Positions 22,395 to 33,640 of a stretch of DNA of 64,000 nucleotides are shown piece by piece. This DNA comes from Dugong dugon (taxonomy: Eukaryota; Chordata; Mammalia; Sirenia; Dugongidae), in the NCBI GenBank assembly GCA_030035585.1, contig CM057477.1:56773447-56837446 (forward strand), read 5' to 3'. Under the pieces are notes generated by a model. That model was not told the DNA's origin and did no database searches. It saw only the letters and a program-made list of their open reading frames with translations. The stretch's first letter is position 1; each line of letters begins with the position of its first letter. A program made the translations under genes and the position numbers.

Positions 22395-22890
22395 CTTCAT
22401 CTCTTTCCATGAGAATCCTTCAGTGCCTCCTTAATGATTCAGGAAAAAAAAAAAAAAAAATCAATCCTTAGTCTGACATCAAGAGCCTTCTTCATGATCT
22501 GGCCTTACTTACCGGCAGTGCTCTTGTGTCCTGTTCTCAGTCCATTCTGAAATAATCACAGGTTGTCTTGCATGTTTGGGGATTTTCCATTGGCTGTTTC
22601 CTCTGACAGGAACTCTCTACTACCCCTCATTCCTACCACCTTTTGACCTGGCTAAAAGAAATCCTTCAAAATTCAACTTAAACATATTTTGTGAAATCTT
22701 GGCTGACAAATGCAATTCTGAGTTAGATATACCTCTTTTCTGTTCCCCCAGTCTCTCGTTTTAGTTTCTTTTTCTCTACCTCAGAAATTTAAGTTCTTTC
22801 AAGCAGGAATTAAGTATTTCTTTATTTTTGGAGGGGGATGGGGGGTGGGGGCTAGCACTGAGCTTGGTCATAGGAGCCATACAAAGATAT
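22395..22890 (+). mobile_element. L2 LINE 3' region remnant
   Basis: Sense-orientation L2 text: 'tcttcatgatctggccttactta', 'ggctgtttcctctgacaggaactctctac' and 'aattcaacttaaacatattttgtgaaatcttggctgac'. An A-run at 22444-22461 interrupts it. A G-rich stretch lies at 22831-22853. The frame at 22576-22764 is decayed L2. Confidence 0.58.
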
Positions 22891-22899
22891 TTGGATATA

Positions 22900-23072
22900 C
22901 AGTGAAACCTGTGATAGCCAGAACTCAATGAGACTGCCTTGTTTTTCCAAGTTTCATAAGTTTTCTGCCTCTGACAGGGTGGTGTCTTACCACGTATCTA
23001 TCACTATCTACTGGTGGAAAATATTTGTGTTTTCCTTCTCTGACAGGTTTCCAGCTTTTGCAGGTTTTACTG
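22900..23072. mobile_element. Small TA-target DNA transposon (MITE)
   Basis: A 173-bp element with inverted ends: CAGTGAAACCTGTGATAG at the left, and the complement of CAGTAAAACCTGCAAAAG at the right. It is flanked by TA on the left and TG on the right. It has no coding capacity. The ends fit a Tc1/mariner-superfamily (Tigger or Kanga-like) nonautonomous element. Confidence 0.68.
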
Positions 23073-24249
23073 TGTTAGTAGATGAATTACAGCTTCCAGA
23101 TAAGTGATATATGCATCCCATATAATAAATAATCATAAATGTTAAAAAAAGTAGCAAATCAGGAGAAGAGATAAAAATAGCAGTATTTGACTTGCTCTTG
23201 AAATCAACTTTCTCATTTCACAAAAAATTTGAAGCTCTTACAAAAAATGTTTCAAACAAAAAAATAAAATACATAGTTGAAAGAGTCATTACAAACGAGG
23301 AATAATACAATGTGGGGTTGGATATGCACATTAAAATTACATTGCTGTATTGTATTCTACAGGAGTGGGGGATGAGAGTCCATAAACATGGTTCCTAGTG
23401 ATCAAAGAATGTTCAATTATAAGATCCACAGGGCTGACAATATAAAAATAAATAAGTTTTTCAGTAGAAGCAGAGCTGTTCCTGACCGGTAAACTTCAGG
23501 GAAAGTTTTTCCTTGGTTTCTCCTAAAGAGGACTCCGTGTAACAAACAGTGCAATGTTTTCCATGCTTCCTTGCACTGTCTGGACTAATGTTTTCACACA
23601 GTTTTTTCAAATGAAGTCTTTCAGTGCAGGTCAATGACCTAACACTATGGCATAATTCTGTAAAAGGAAACCTAAGAAGGGTCAAAATAATACTGCCCAG
23701 CATAGTATACAAGCCTCTGGTGGTCTGACTTGATCCAAAGGTAGCATTCAAAAAAGTCAAAAGAGCATATGCTGCATGTCCTTCAGGAAATTTTCCGTAA
23801 ATACTACTTATTTTTACACAAATAATGCGTGTGTTATCCGTATTTTGCCAAATGAGCCCCTCTTCATGACGTATTTTCCGAAGTGTGCTATGCTAATTTT
23901 TTTCCAAGTTTCTATAAAAAAAAAAGCATAGCACATTTAGCAATACCTCCGGGGGAAGGGCAAGGTTGGCAAAGAAAAAGTATAACAAGTTCATTATTTG
24001 CATAAAATTACTGTATGTCTCACAATGGGTATTTAATAACAATCATAAGATTAAAGATTATATTATTTTATATTATATTTTGGCAAGAATCTAGAGGGGA
24101 ATTTCTCTGTTCTTGAATAAAGCAGATACATGTGCTTTGTCAATCAACTGAGAATGGTATTATATTAGCAGTCATCTTTCCAATGTGGAAAGGAAAAAAC
24201 AAACACTGAATTCCAAAATGTCCATCAAAATAATCCTTCAAAATAAACG
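23073..24249. other. Unassigned stretch
   Basis: Includes a 99-codon minus-strand frame at 23461-23760 without recognised features. Moderately CpG-containing text lies at 23800-23960. No named repeat is seen. Confidence 0.35.
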
Positions 24250-26305
24250 GAAAAGAAGGTAAAGAAATGGAACTTTCACACACTGTTGGTGAATATATGA
24301 AACTGCATAGCCTTTTTGGAATACTATCGAAGGTTCTTAAAAAGTTAAACATATATATATATTATGACCTATTGAACTGCATGAATTAACGTAAACTGAC
24401 GGTCTCAGAATTACAAACAGCAATAAAACTGTTAGAATGAGGACTCTACTGTCTGATCCTACTGGGTCACACACACAAATAAGACACTTTATAAAGTGCT
24501 GGCAAATGAAAGCTGTTATTATTTACGAAGGTAAACAGTAAACAACAGGAACAGATTTAAGATGTTTCTGTCCTTTCTACCCCCACTAGCACCCCTCATA
24601 GCATCCTAGGAAAGAAACCCACTGATGTCTAAAAGGGGACCAGCTCACCCTTCCCAAATTACCCATGTCTATTTCTGTGCCATTGGGCAGGCATGCTGTG
24701 GATCAGGTGTCAGCAGGTGTCTCTCTCAGCAGATGTATCGTCCACTCATGTCAGGTGAAGTATAGCTATGTTTGTTCTCTCTTTCTCTCTCTCTTCCCAT
24801 GCCTTTCTGTGGCTAGGTCTGCCCCAGGTGCTTACTGGTCCAGCTCTCAACCAGCAGCTATGGGGCAACCTTGGGACAGTGCCAGGGTTAGGCCAGCATT
24901 ACAATAACTGTTGTATGGCAACCTCTGTATGCCCAAACCTCTGGAGGCAACAACCTCTTGGCTCTTCACCCAGGCCTCCTCTTGGCCCCATCTAGGCCTT
25001 GGGGTTACAGCTCTCAGCACAGAAGGCATGTCTGCTGCTGCCAAAGACAGGAGAACTTGGCCCCCATGCTGCCTCTTGCTCTGATTGGGTGTCTGCCTTC
25101 ACTGCCCGGACTGTGGCTGCTTCTCCTTAACCAGGAGCCCAGTTCGGCTGGCAACCTCCTGCCTGGAGGTCCCAGTTCTGCTCCATGGGCCAACTCTGCC
25201 TGCCGCCGCTGTCTTCTCTGCAGGCTGATTTACCCATCGCTACTGTCTCCAGCTTGTGGTTCTGCCACTCACACAACTCCCGCTGTTTCTCTGTTGCTGT
25301 GCTATCCTGTGGCTTGCCACCATTTCTCTTGGTCTTAAGTGTTATCAGCTCAGTATTACCAGCTCTGTAGGCACAGGCCTTTCACTTAGATCTAGGAGGT
25401 TGTCAGTGCAGGGCCCCCAGGTCCATAGGATGTGCTGCACTCCAGGCTCTTATTGATCAGGAGGTCTTCCCAAAAACCTCTGTGAGACTGACCACTTACA
25501 TAGGAAAACTCCTTGTCAGCTTCAGGACATGGCTTTTCTAGCAGGATCATAAACCAATCAATCCCTTAAGTAAATTATAAACCAAGCAATCCTACTGGGT
25601 GGATTGCAAGCCCCTGGTTTGCAGTTCTCCAAAAATGACTGGTTGGGCTGCAGTCTGCCAAGTGATTGGTCTGTTTGCTAGCCACAAGGACTGGTTGGTT
25701 TGCTATCCTTATAAGCCAGGGCCAGAAAGGCCATAAGAAAATAAACCCACTGCACCACACTTACTGATTCTATTCCTATGTATTTGGCTAGAGAAATGAA
25801 AACATAGTCCCTGAAAAATGTTTGCATGAATACTTCAAAGCAGAATTATTCATAATAGTCAAAAAGTTGAAAAGACACAAATGCCAATCAACTGGTGAAT
25901 AGATAGACAAAATGTGGCATATCCATACGATAGAATACCACTGGCAAATAAAACATAATAAAAACACTGGTATATAATACTCATGGATGAACATAAAACA
26001 AATTGTGCTAAGTGAAAGAAGCCAGATGCAAAGGACCAAGTATTGCAGGATTCCATTTATATGAAATATCTGTAACAGGCAAATAAGTACAAACAGAAAG
26101 TAGTTTAGTGGTTTCCTGGTGCTTCGTGCAGGAATGGTGGCTAAATCGAAACGGACATGAGGATGATATTGGGATGATAAAAATGTTCTAAAACTAGACT
26201 AGGGCGATGTTGCCCAACTCTATAAATGTACTAAAAATTGCTGAATTGTATAGGTAAGATTGTTGAATTTTAAGGTATGTAATTCATAGCTCACTTAAAA
26301 AAACA
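24250..26305 (+). mobile_element. L1 LINE ORF2 end and 3' UTR, interrupted
   Basis: The left part at 24250-24385 has 'gaactttcacacactgttggtg' and 'aaaaagttaaacatat'. The right part at 25766-26305 resumes with 'tctattcctatgtatttgg..agaaatgaaaacatag', 'gatagaataccactgg' and 'ggtttcctggtgcttcgtgc', then the 3' UTR. The two parts are consecutive in L1 ORF2, so a block of about 1.4 kb separates one element. ORF2 remains are full of stops. Confidence 0.8.
24386..25765 (+). mobile_element. Unassigned 1.4 kb GC-rich insertion, possibly LTR-related
   Basis: This block sits inside the L1 and is much richer in G and C than its surroundings, mainly 24700-25500. It ends with 'ccttataagccagggccag..aagaaaataaaccc', a polyadenylation-signal-like end. 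The text 'ctactgggtggattgcaagcccctggtttgcag' and repeated 'gactggttgg' have the feel of an afrotherian LTR, but I cannot place the family. The open frames within (for example 24958-25338) show no recognised domain. Orientation is inferred from the AATAAA. Confidence 0.42.
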
Positions 26306-26698
26306 AATTATAAATTATTCAGAAAAGGAAAGCTGAAAGAATATTACAGTAGATCTGTACTTCAGGAAAAACTGAGGTAAATAATCAGACTGAAGGAAAA
26401 TTATAGTAGACAAGGGTCCAGATATGCAGGAAGAAAGAAAGAGCACGGGAAACAATACTTATGGAAGTAAATATAAAATGCTATTTTGATCAAAATAAAT
26501 GACTATTGGCTATCTAAAACAAGCATAATAGCAATACACCATGGGGTTCAAAATATATGTAGAATTAATATATATGAAAACAATATTACAAAGAGTAGGA
26601 AGAAGGAACAAATAGAATTATGATATTTTAAGATTCATACATAATTCAGGAATTAGTGTATTATTAATTTTATGTCAACTGGGACAAGTAAGGGATGC

Positions 26699-27109
26699 TG
26701 TCTTAATTACCTAGTGCTCTCACAACAAAAAAATACCACAAGTGGGTGACTTTAAAGAATTCAAATTTATTGTTTCACAGTTTTGGATACTAGAAGTTCA
26801 GATCAGGGCATTAACTCTAGAGGAGGGGGCTTCCTTGTCTGTAGTCCGGGTCATTCTTTAGCTCATGGATGGTTCCTCACATGGTCTCTTTCCCCTGTCT
26901 CTGTGTCCATTCTGATTTTTTTTTTTTAATTTTTTTAAAGATACTGCTCAGAAGAGATTAAGGGATTAGGTTTAGGAGCCACCCTACTTCTCTGATATAA
27001 ACTCATTAACATAAAAAAAGAAACTCCTATTTCCAAACAAGGTCATATTTATAGTTACAGGATTTGGGATTGCAACATAACTTTTTGGGAAACAGTTCAA
27101 TCTATAACA
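26699..27109 (-). mobile_element. Solo LTR, MaLR/MLT1-like
   Basis: An antisense LTR fossil of 411 bp. It begins 'tgtcttaattacctagtgctctcacaac' and 'aataccacaagtgggtgact', and ends 'gggaaacagttcaatctataaca'. Flanks gatgc and gatgt match at 4 of 5 bases, as expected for an aged ERVL-class duplication. It appears older and more diverged than the copies at 4277, 32303 and 43823, and lies inside an L1. Confidence 0.72.
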
Positions 27110-27250
27110 GATGTATTGTGTAACCACTAGTAAAATGACTAAATGTGATAACAGATTTTTTTAGCTAAAAACCAATAAAGAACATAAAACAGGATGCGAA
27201 GAAAATAGCAGATTGAAGGCAGGAAAAGGGGAACACATAAATAAAGAAGA

Positions 27251-27401
27251 CCCATTGCCATTGAGTCAAATCCAACACATAGCAACCCTATAGGACAGAG
27301 TAGAACTGCCCCATAGGGTTTCCAAGGAGAGGCTGGTGGATTCAAACTGCTGACCTTTTGGTTGGCAGCTGAGTTCTTAACCACTGCATCACCAGGGCCT
27401 C
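27251..27401 (-). mobile_element. AfroSINE, short form
   Basis: Antisense copy close to consensus: 'cccattgccattgagtcaaatcc', 'cctataggacagagtagaactgcc' and 'ggtggattcaaactgctgaccttttgg'. Exact 12-bp duplications aaataaagaaga at 27239-27250 and 27402-27413 bracket it within L1 sequence. Confidence 0.95.
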
Positions 27402-27761
27402 AAATAAAGAAGAGATGGAGTAAATAAAAATAAAGTACAAGATAGTAGATTTAAGTCTATTATCTTAAATCTTAAATCTAAAAATATCAGTAGTTACATT
27501 AAATGCAAATTGACTAAACACTCAAAAGACACAGATAGCTAAATTGGATTAAAAAACAACAACTACATGTTTTTTACAAATGGTATCTTACATATAAGGA
27601 CATGAATTTATTGAAAATAAAAGGATTGGGAAAGAAAGCAAATGTTACCATATGAATGTATGAACACACAGATTTTAAGACAAAAAATATTACTAGAGAC
27701 AGAGTAGTAGTAAAATATCATTTCCAGAAGATATTTCAACCCTAAATGAGTACGTTAGGGG

Positions 27762-27927
27762 ATGTGGAGTTGATTCTGATTCTGATTCATAGTGTCCCCA
27801 TGTGAAAGAGTAGAGCTGCCCCATAAGGATTCCTTGGCTGTAATTTTTACGGAAGCAGATCTCCAGGTCTTTCTCCAGCAGAGCCGCTGGGTGAGTTGAT
27901 CCACCAACATTTCGGTTAGCATCTGAG
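27762..27927 (-). mobile_element. AfroSINE
   Basis: Antisense: 'gtggagttgattctgattctgattcatag', 'gtagagctgccccataag', 'ggaagcagatctccaggtctttctcc' and 'catttcggttagcatctgag'. It is more diverged than the copy at 27251. Confidence 0.8.
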
Positions 27928-28077
27928 TATGTACTTATGTATATATACCTAATTACACAGTTTTAAGCAGATGGAGCAAAAGTGACAGAACTGAAAGCAA
28001 AAATGGACAAATCCATAATTACAGCTGGAAATTTTAATACCACACCCTCAATAATAGATAAAACCCAAAAATCCCAC

Positions 28078-28249
28078 TTCCGTGGAGTTGATTCTGACTC
28101 CTAGCAACGCCCTATGGTTTCCAAGGCTGTAATCTCTCTACGGAAGCAGACAGCCACACCTTTCTCTCCCAGAGCAGCTGATATTTCCTGCTGCCCACCT
28201 TTTCCGTTAGCAGTTGGTAGATTTGACCACTGCACCACCAGGGCTCCTT
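28078..28249 (-). mobile_element. AfroSINE
   Basis: Antisense: 'cgtggagttgattctgactcctagcaacg', 'ggaagcagacagccacacctttctctcc' and 'gaccactgcaccaccagggctcc'. The head complement at the right end is well kept. Confidence 0.88.
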
Positions 28250-28599
28250 CAATAATAGAACAAGCAAAAAAATAAAAATAAAATAATCAGTAAAATTATA
28301 GAAGGTTTGAACTACTGACTTGAATAAGTAGGCATTTATAGAGAGTTATACCCAATAACTGCTTAATACACTTTCTTTTCAAGCTCATATGAAATATTTG
28401 CCAAAATAAAAAAAGACTATAGGTGGTCATTAAGGCAAGAACTGGTAAGTTTCAAAAGCTTTAAATCCTACAGAGTATATTCTCTGACCACAACAGACTA
28501 AATTAGAAATAAAAAAACAATAAAATATCTTTAAAAGCCTCGGATATTTAGAGATTAATTAATTTCTTAACAATCAAAGGGTCTAAGGAGAAACTAACC

Positions 28600-28820
28600 A
28601 GCCCTAGGGGCACAACAGTTAAGTGCTCCGATGCTAACACAAAGATTGGTAGCTCAACACCCCTCCCTCCCCCACCCCCCCCCCCATGACTCTGCAGGAG
28701 AAAGACCTGGTGATCTGCTTCTGTAAAGGTTACAGCCTAGAAAACCCTATAAGGCAGTTCTACTGTGTCACATATGGTAACTATGAGTCGGAATTGACTT
28801 GAAGGCACACAAGAACGATG
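28600..28820 (+). mobile_element. AfroSINE with internal C-rich expansion
   Basis: 'ccagccctaggggcacaacag' is the head, 'gagaaagacctggtgatctgcttctgtaaag' the module, and 'aactatgagtcggaattgac' the tail. Between the B-box remnant and the body a C-rich tract (28660-28685) has expanded. L1 sequence continues on both sides. Confidence 0.88.
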
Positions 28821-29404
28821 ACAAGAAATTGCAGTTAAAATTAGTAATACTGTAAACTGAATAATAATGAAAATACAGCTGGTAAGGAAAGATTTAGTAA
28901 TAGATCTCTGACTCCCTCCTCACTGAGGAATACTTAGCTTCTTTCCCACTGGGGAATAGCCAGTGGGAAGACAATTAACCTTGACCAAACCTACTTGTAA
29001 TCATCCTAATCAGGCTAATAGCAGTATTTATTGAAAGAAAGATACAGAGGAATCTTTACCTTAAAGGGGGATAGTGGTTAGCAGGATAAATCTGATCTTT
29101 TAAAAATCACTTATTTTTTTACAATAATGTTAATAAATCATCTGGAATTTATGGTTTATAGACGTATGGGAAACAGATAAAGAAAGAAAGTTACTCATCC
29201 AGGCCTTTTCAATTTACGTGATAGTGGAGAATAAAACCAAGAAGCCCCCAAATGGAAACAATTTCTGTAGAGAATAATGTCCCACATACATTGTTATATA
29301 CTGCCAAGTTATTCCAAAAATAAAATGTCTCCTAGTGTGATACAAAGTGACAAGTTAAAACCATGAATAGGGTCAAGCCACTACACAAAAGAATATTTTA
29401 TATA

Positions 29405-29495
29405 TTATTTTTATTCATAGATATATATACACACACATACACATACATATACCACATATATACACAAATATATGTATGTGTGTGTATATATGTCT
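29405..29495. repeat. TA/CA compound microsatellite
   Basis: Alternating TATA, CACA, CATA and TGTG runs. The minus-strand frame rich in Y, I, H and C here is a by-product. Confidence 0.85.
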
Positions 29496-30355
29496 AATAT
29501 AAAGCAAAGGACTCATCTGAAATATATGTAAGAAGTAAAAAATTCTACACAGTAATGAAAAGGCAAACCATAAAATACAATGATCAAAAGACCTGAAGAA
29601 GCATTTCACAAAAGAAGATACACATATGGCAAGCAAGCATATGAAAACATTGCGAGTTATTAGAGAAAATTGAACTTAAAATCACAATAAAACATGTTAA
29701 CATGCACCAAAATATCTAAAATTTAAAAGACAGACAATAACAAATGTTGACAAATATGTGAAACAGCTAAAATTCCAACATATTGCTAATAGAGTGTAAA
29801 ATGTTACACATAATTCTGTCAGGTTGTTTCTTACAAAGTTTAACATACACACCTGTCTTACAACTAATCAATTCTACTCCCAGATGTACATGCAAAGAAA
29901 CAAGTGAATATGTCCATCTAAGTCTTCTACACGGAAGTTCATAGTAGCTTTATTCATAACATCCCCAACCTGTAAACAATCCATATGCGTGTCAGTCAAT
30001 AGTAAATAAATAAATTAAATTATGAAATTAATTACTTGAAATATAAATAAACAAGCTAGTCATAGTGGAACAACATGAGGGACTTCAAAAAAAAAGTCAA
30101 ACAATAAAGAAACTAAACAATAAAGAGTACATACTGTACCTTTTCACTTATATCAAGTTCAAAAACAGGCGGAATTAAAATTATTGTGATAGCTGTCAAA
30201 ATAATGACCACCTCTGGGAGAAGGTATTGAAAGGACAGGGGGCTGGGGGAGTTTCTTATATAAGTGTAAACATATGTCAAAATTCTTTGTATTGCACATT
30301 TAAAATTTGCACCTTTTAGTGTATATAAATTATAATTATACCAAATAAATTAACT

Positions 30356-32160
30356 TTGATATGAAAGAAAAAATAAAGGAGCTGATAGGTACAATTTTTT
30401 AAAAACATGTCAATGAAATAATTATCACATAGAAAAGATCATCTTAATAGTCTCAATATAACCATCTTAGCAAAACATAATTAAGATATATATTGAAGTA
30501 AACGCAAGAGAGCAACACATACTTTAAATGAAAAAAGAGTTGTCAAACCATTTCCCTGTTTTACAGGGAACATATGACATTACCACACATACCCAAGCAG
30601 CAATTCTACATGTAAGAATATAGGCTTTCCGATTTTGGGGTAGAATTTAGACTTTCCAAAGAAGTGGAGGCCAGCATATCAATCCTCCCCGCAGGTAGAA
30701 ATCCCGGCAGACAGGAAGGAACGAGACACTCTATTTTCACGGATGTCACTTTAAGGTAGCACCACAGCTAATCAGAAGAAGCTGTAGGCGAACTGTTATT
30801 TACACATGAAATATATTTAGGTGCAAAGAATGCAGTTCTAGAGCTGAACAATTTCAATCCAGTTTGAAAAATGGAGTATGTTGTATTTTCAGCTCTTCAG
30901 CAAAAGGATACATTGTCTGTTTCTATATTCCTTAAGTTTTTTAAAACATATTTTCAAATCAACAAGTAGTTGTCCCAGTCTTGAAAAACTTGGCAAGCCT
31001 TTTGAAGTACAAAATGAATTCTAGGCTGGTTTACTGACTCAAGATCCTGCCTATACTATAGCAAACGTATTACTAATTTCAGGAATAAGGCAATACTCTC
31101 TACACATACAGAAAAGATTTGAGGAAAAGAAACAAGGAGAACAGTTTCCATCTGACTGTCATGCCTCATCTGCATTGTACCAGGATGGCTTGGAACAGTA
31201 CTTATAAAATGGAATCTGTTCTTTTTGAACCTGTTCAATATGTCATCTGTATAATGGGCTGCTTATACTTTTACATGACAACCATTGCTTTACGCTCCTT
31301 TTCAAAATAGGGAATGGAAGCTGCTACACAGACAGACAGAAGATCTTGAAAATCTAGTTACAATGTATAGAAAAGATGAAAAAAGAAACTTATGAGCTAT
31401 GTGACTCCAGATATCTATGTGTGTCTGTGCCTATGTATAAATACATATATGTGTTTGGTTTCTTGCTTCAGTAACTAGGATCATGACACCACTACAGAAT
31501 AGTAGCTGATATCTATTACTCATATACAACTCTTCTATTCAATGAGGTATCACTCTATGAAGAGAGGACAAAATAAGATTTTATTCTAAACGTGCAATCC
31601 TTAACCTTCGTCACCGACGATTTTCCTTGTTGCACTACATGAGTTCAAGTTGTCTCTCCTATATAATTTTACTCAGAGGATAAATGTAACAGTGGCAGTT
31701 ACTACCCTTTCTCAAAGAAAGATCAAGAGGAATACAAAATGCCCTTTAAAAATATACCAGCATTATAGTCTACCCAACATAAAGTATATCTAAGCTTTAT
31801 AATCAGTAACTTTATATTTGTTCCTTTCTGAAAGAAGTCTCAACGTCTCACAAAATGAATGAAATCCCACGGAATTTTCTTGTAATATTAGTAATGACAG
31901 GTGTTTCTCTGTGCCCTTCAAACTCAAAGAACGGTTAGCAGTTCAGCTATTACAGTTCTCTTTGCTGATCTCTATCAGAGGACCGTTAAAGCACTATGGA
32001 CACTATATGCAGTGGATTACATAAACACAAATATTTACGTCATGACAGGCATAATTCCAGAGTTTTAATCTATCTTGAGAATCGCCACAGAGAGATCTAG
32101 AGTGCCAACTAGAAAGCTTTCTGGAAATAAGATATTGTCTCTGTAATAGTCTTTACTAAA
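30356..32160. other. Unassigned, apparently repeat-free stretch
   Basis: About 1.8 kb with no named repeat. The part 30640-30810 has mixed composition with several CpGs ('tcctccccgcaggtagaaatcccggcagac'). No gene is supported. Confidence 0.35.
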
Positions 32161-32170
32161 AAAAAAAAAA

Positions 32171-32857
32171 ATCCAAAACCAAACCCATTGCTATCAAGTC
32201 AATTCCAACTCATAGCAATCCTATAGGACAGAGTAGGGCTGCCCCATAGGGTTTCCAAGGAGCAGCTGGTGGATTTCAACTGCTGACCTTTTGGTTAGCA
32301 GCTGTCATGGATTGAATTGTGTCCCCCCAAAATATCTGTCAACTTGGCTAGGTCATGATTCCCAGTATTGTATGATTGTCTACCATTTTATCACCTGATG
32401 TGATTTTCCTATGTGTTGTAAATCCTATCACTATGATCTTAATGAGATGGATTAGCAGCAGTTATGTTGATGAGGTCTATAAGATTAGACAGGGCCTTAA
32501 GCCAATCTCTTTTGAGATATAGAAGAGAGAAGAGAGCAGAGAGACAGCGGGACCAAAAAAGCAGCACCACCAAAAAAGCAGCACCGGGAACAGAGCGTGT
32601 CCTTTGGACCCGGGGTTCCTGTGCAGAGAAGCTCCTAGTCCAGAGGAAGATTGATGACACAGACCTTCATCCAGAGCCTACAAAGAAAGCCTTCCCCTGG
32701 AGCTAACACCCTGAATTTGGACTTCTAGCCTACTAAACTGTGAGAGAATAAACTTCTGTTCATTAAAGCCATCCACTCGTGGTATTTCTGTTACAGCAGC
32801 ACTAGATGATTAAGACAGCAGCCAAACTCTTAACTACTGTGCCACCAGGGTTTCCAA
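32171..32857 (-). mobile_element. AfroSINE split by a MaLR LTR
   Basis: The left part at 32171-32302 ('aaacccattgctatcaagtcaattcc..ctgaccttttggttagcagc') and the right part at 32818-32857 ('gcagccaaactcttaactactgtgccaccaggg') join into one antisense AfroSINE. The LTR inserted into the tRNA-like head region. The shared gcagc is the LTR's target duplication. Confidence 0.93.
32303..32817 (+). mobile_element. Solo LTR, ERVL-MaLR (MLT1-like) type
   Basis: A 515-bp LTR fossil, TGTCATGG...TTAAGACA, with 'attgtgtccccccaaaatatctg' at the start and 'gagaataaacttctg' near the end. The five-base gcagc at 32298-32302 and 32818-32822 is a perfect duplication and occurs once in the undisturbed AfroSINE consensus. 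A short tandem 'accaaaaaagcagcaccacc' motif lies at 32552-32585. It is younger than the AfroSINE it interrupts. Confidence 0.92.
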
Positions 32858-33640
32858 GTGCATGTTAAAGTCATGTTAGATGTATCCTGGAGGAAAAATG
32901 AAATTAATTACCTTTATGAATCCACTGAAAAGATAATAAAAAAAACACACATATACAAATACCATGAATATAAACACATGAAACCAGTGAAAAATGTTAT
33001 AAAAGATTTACCAAAGATCATTTTAACTATAAAAAGCTAAAGCTATATTGCATATAAACTATTCGACAATGATTTGTAGTAGGCACAGAACAAAAGTTAA
33101 GAGGTGTATTCTTAAACATTTACAGCAGTGCACCAGGGATAAAACAAACCACAGAAATTAACTGAGTATACATCTTCATGAAAAAGCTTTAGTGACTTGC
33201 ATTTTTTTTTTAGAAAATTACATTGCAGAATAGCTTATGAAGTATCTAATTACAGTATTATGGTGGTAATGCAGGCCAACAAACTGCTACCTACAGTCAT
33301 TAATTAGTTGCAAGTATGTCAATTAACTGATGGTAGTAGTCAGAGAAGAAACTATGACTAGCAAACAAAAGCTGTTTAAGAGCTATAAGGAAAAAAAGTG
33401 AAATTAATGTATAAAAGGTTATATTTTATTAATGGATTAAAATTATTAATTCTTAAAGGTGCAATTGATTATTTATTTCACATTATTAAAAGCCATTTAT
33501 ATTTGTGGAGTGCACTGGATTTTGGAGAAACTATCCCCCTCTACCAAGTCCTAATAATAAAATAATATTTTAATATTATTTCAGAATTATAGGACAGCAA
33601 ACATGTAATGGCTCCATAATTAAATCTGAGTTAGTTTTTT
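32858..33640. other. Unassigned AT-rich stretch
   Basis: No gene or repeat recognised. Confidence 0.3.

Larger units (their letters stand above)
26310..30355 (+). mobile_element. Old L1 (L1M-type) LINE carrying five insertions
   Basis: L1 text runs through several interruptions. 26395-26698 is inter-ORF sequence ('caatacaccatggggttcaaaatatatgtag'). 27440-27760 is the start of ORF2 endonuclease ('cagtagttacattaaatgcaaattgactaaac'). 28440-28599 is the endonuclease end ('ctctgaccacaacagactaaattagaaat'). 28821-28885 continues it. 29480-30355 is the ORF2 end and 3' UTR ('cattcataacatccccaacc', 'gaccacctctgggagaagg'). Inserted are a MaLR LTR and four AfroSINEs. About 28886-29479 I cannot assign. 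Stops are frequent and no intact frame survives. Confidence 0.75.

Noticed and set aside
22831-22853. A second G-quadruplex motif.
   Set aside because: Only three G runs of three or more are present; the fourth is GG, so it does not meet the usual pattern.
24958-25338. A 126-codon host protein.
   Set aside because: The frame lies in a GC-rich repeat-like block, overlaps other equally long frames in other phases and shows no recognisable domain.
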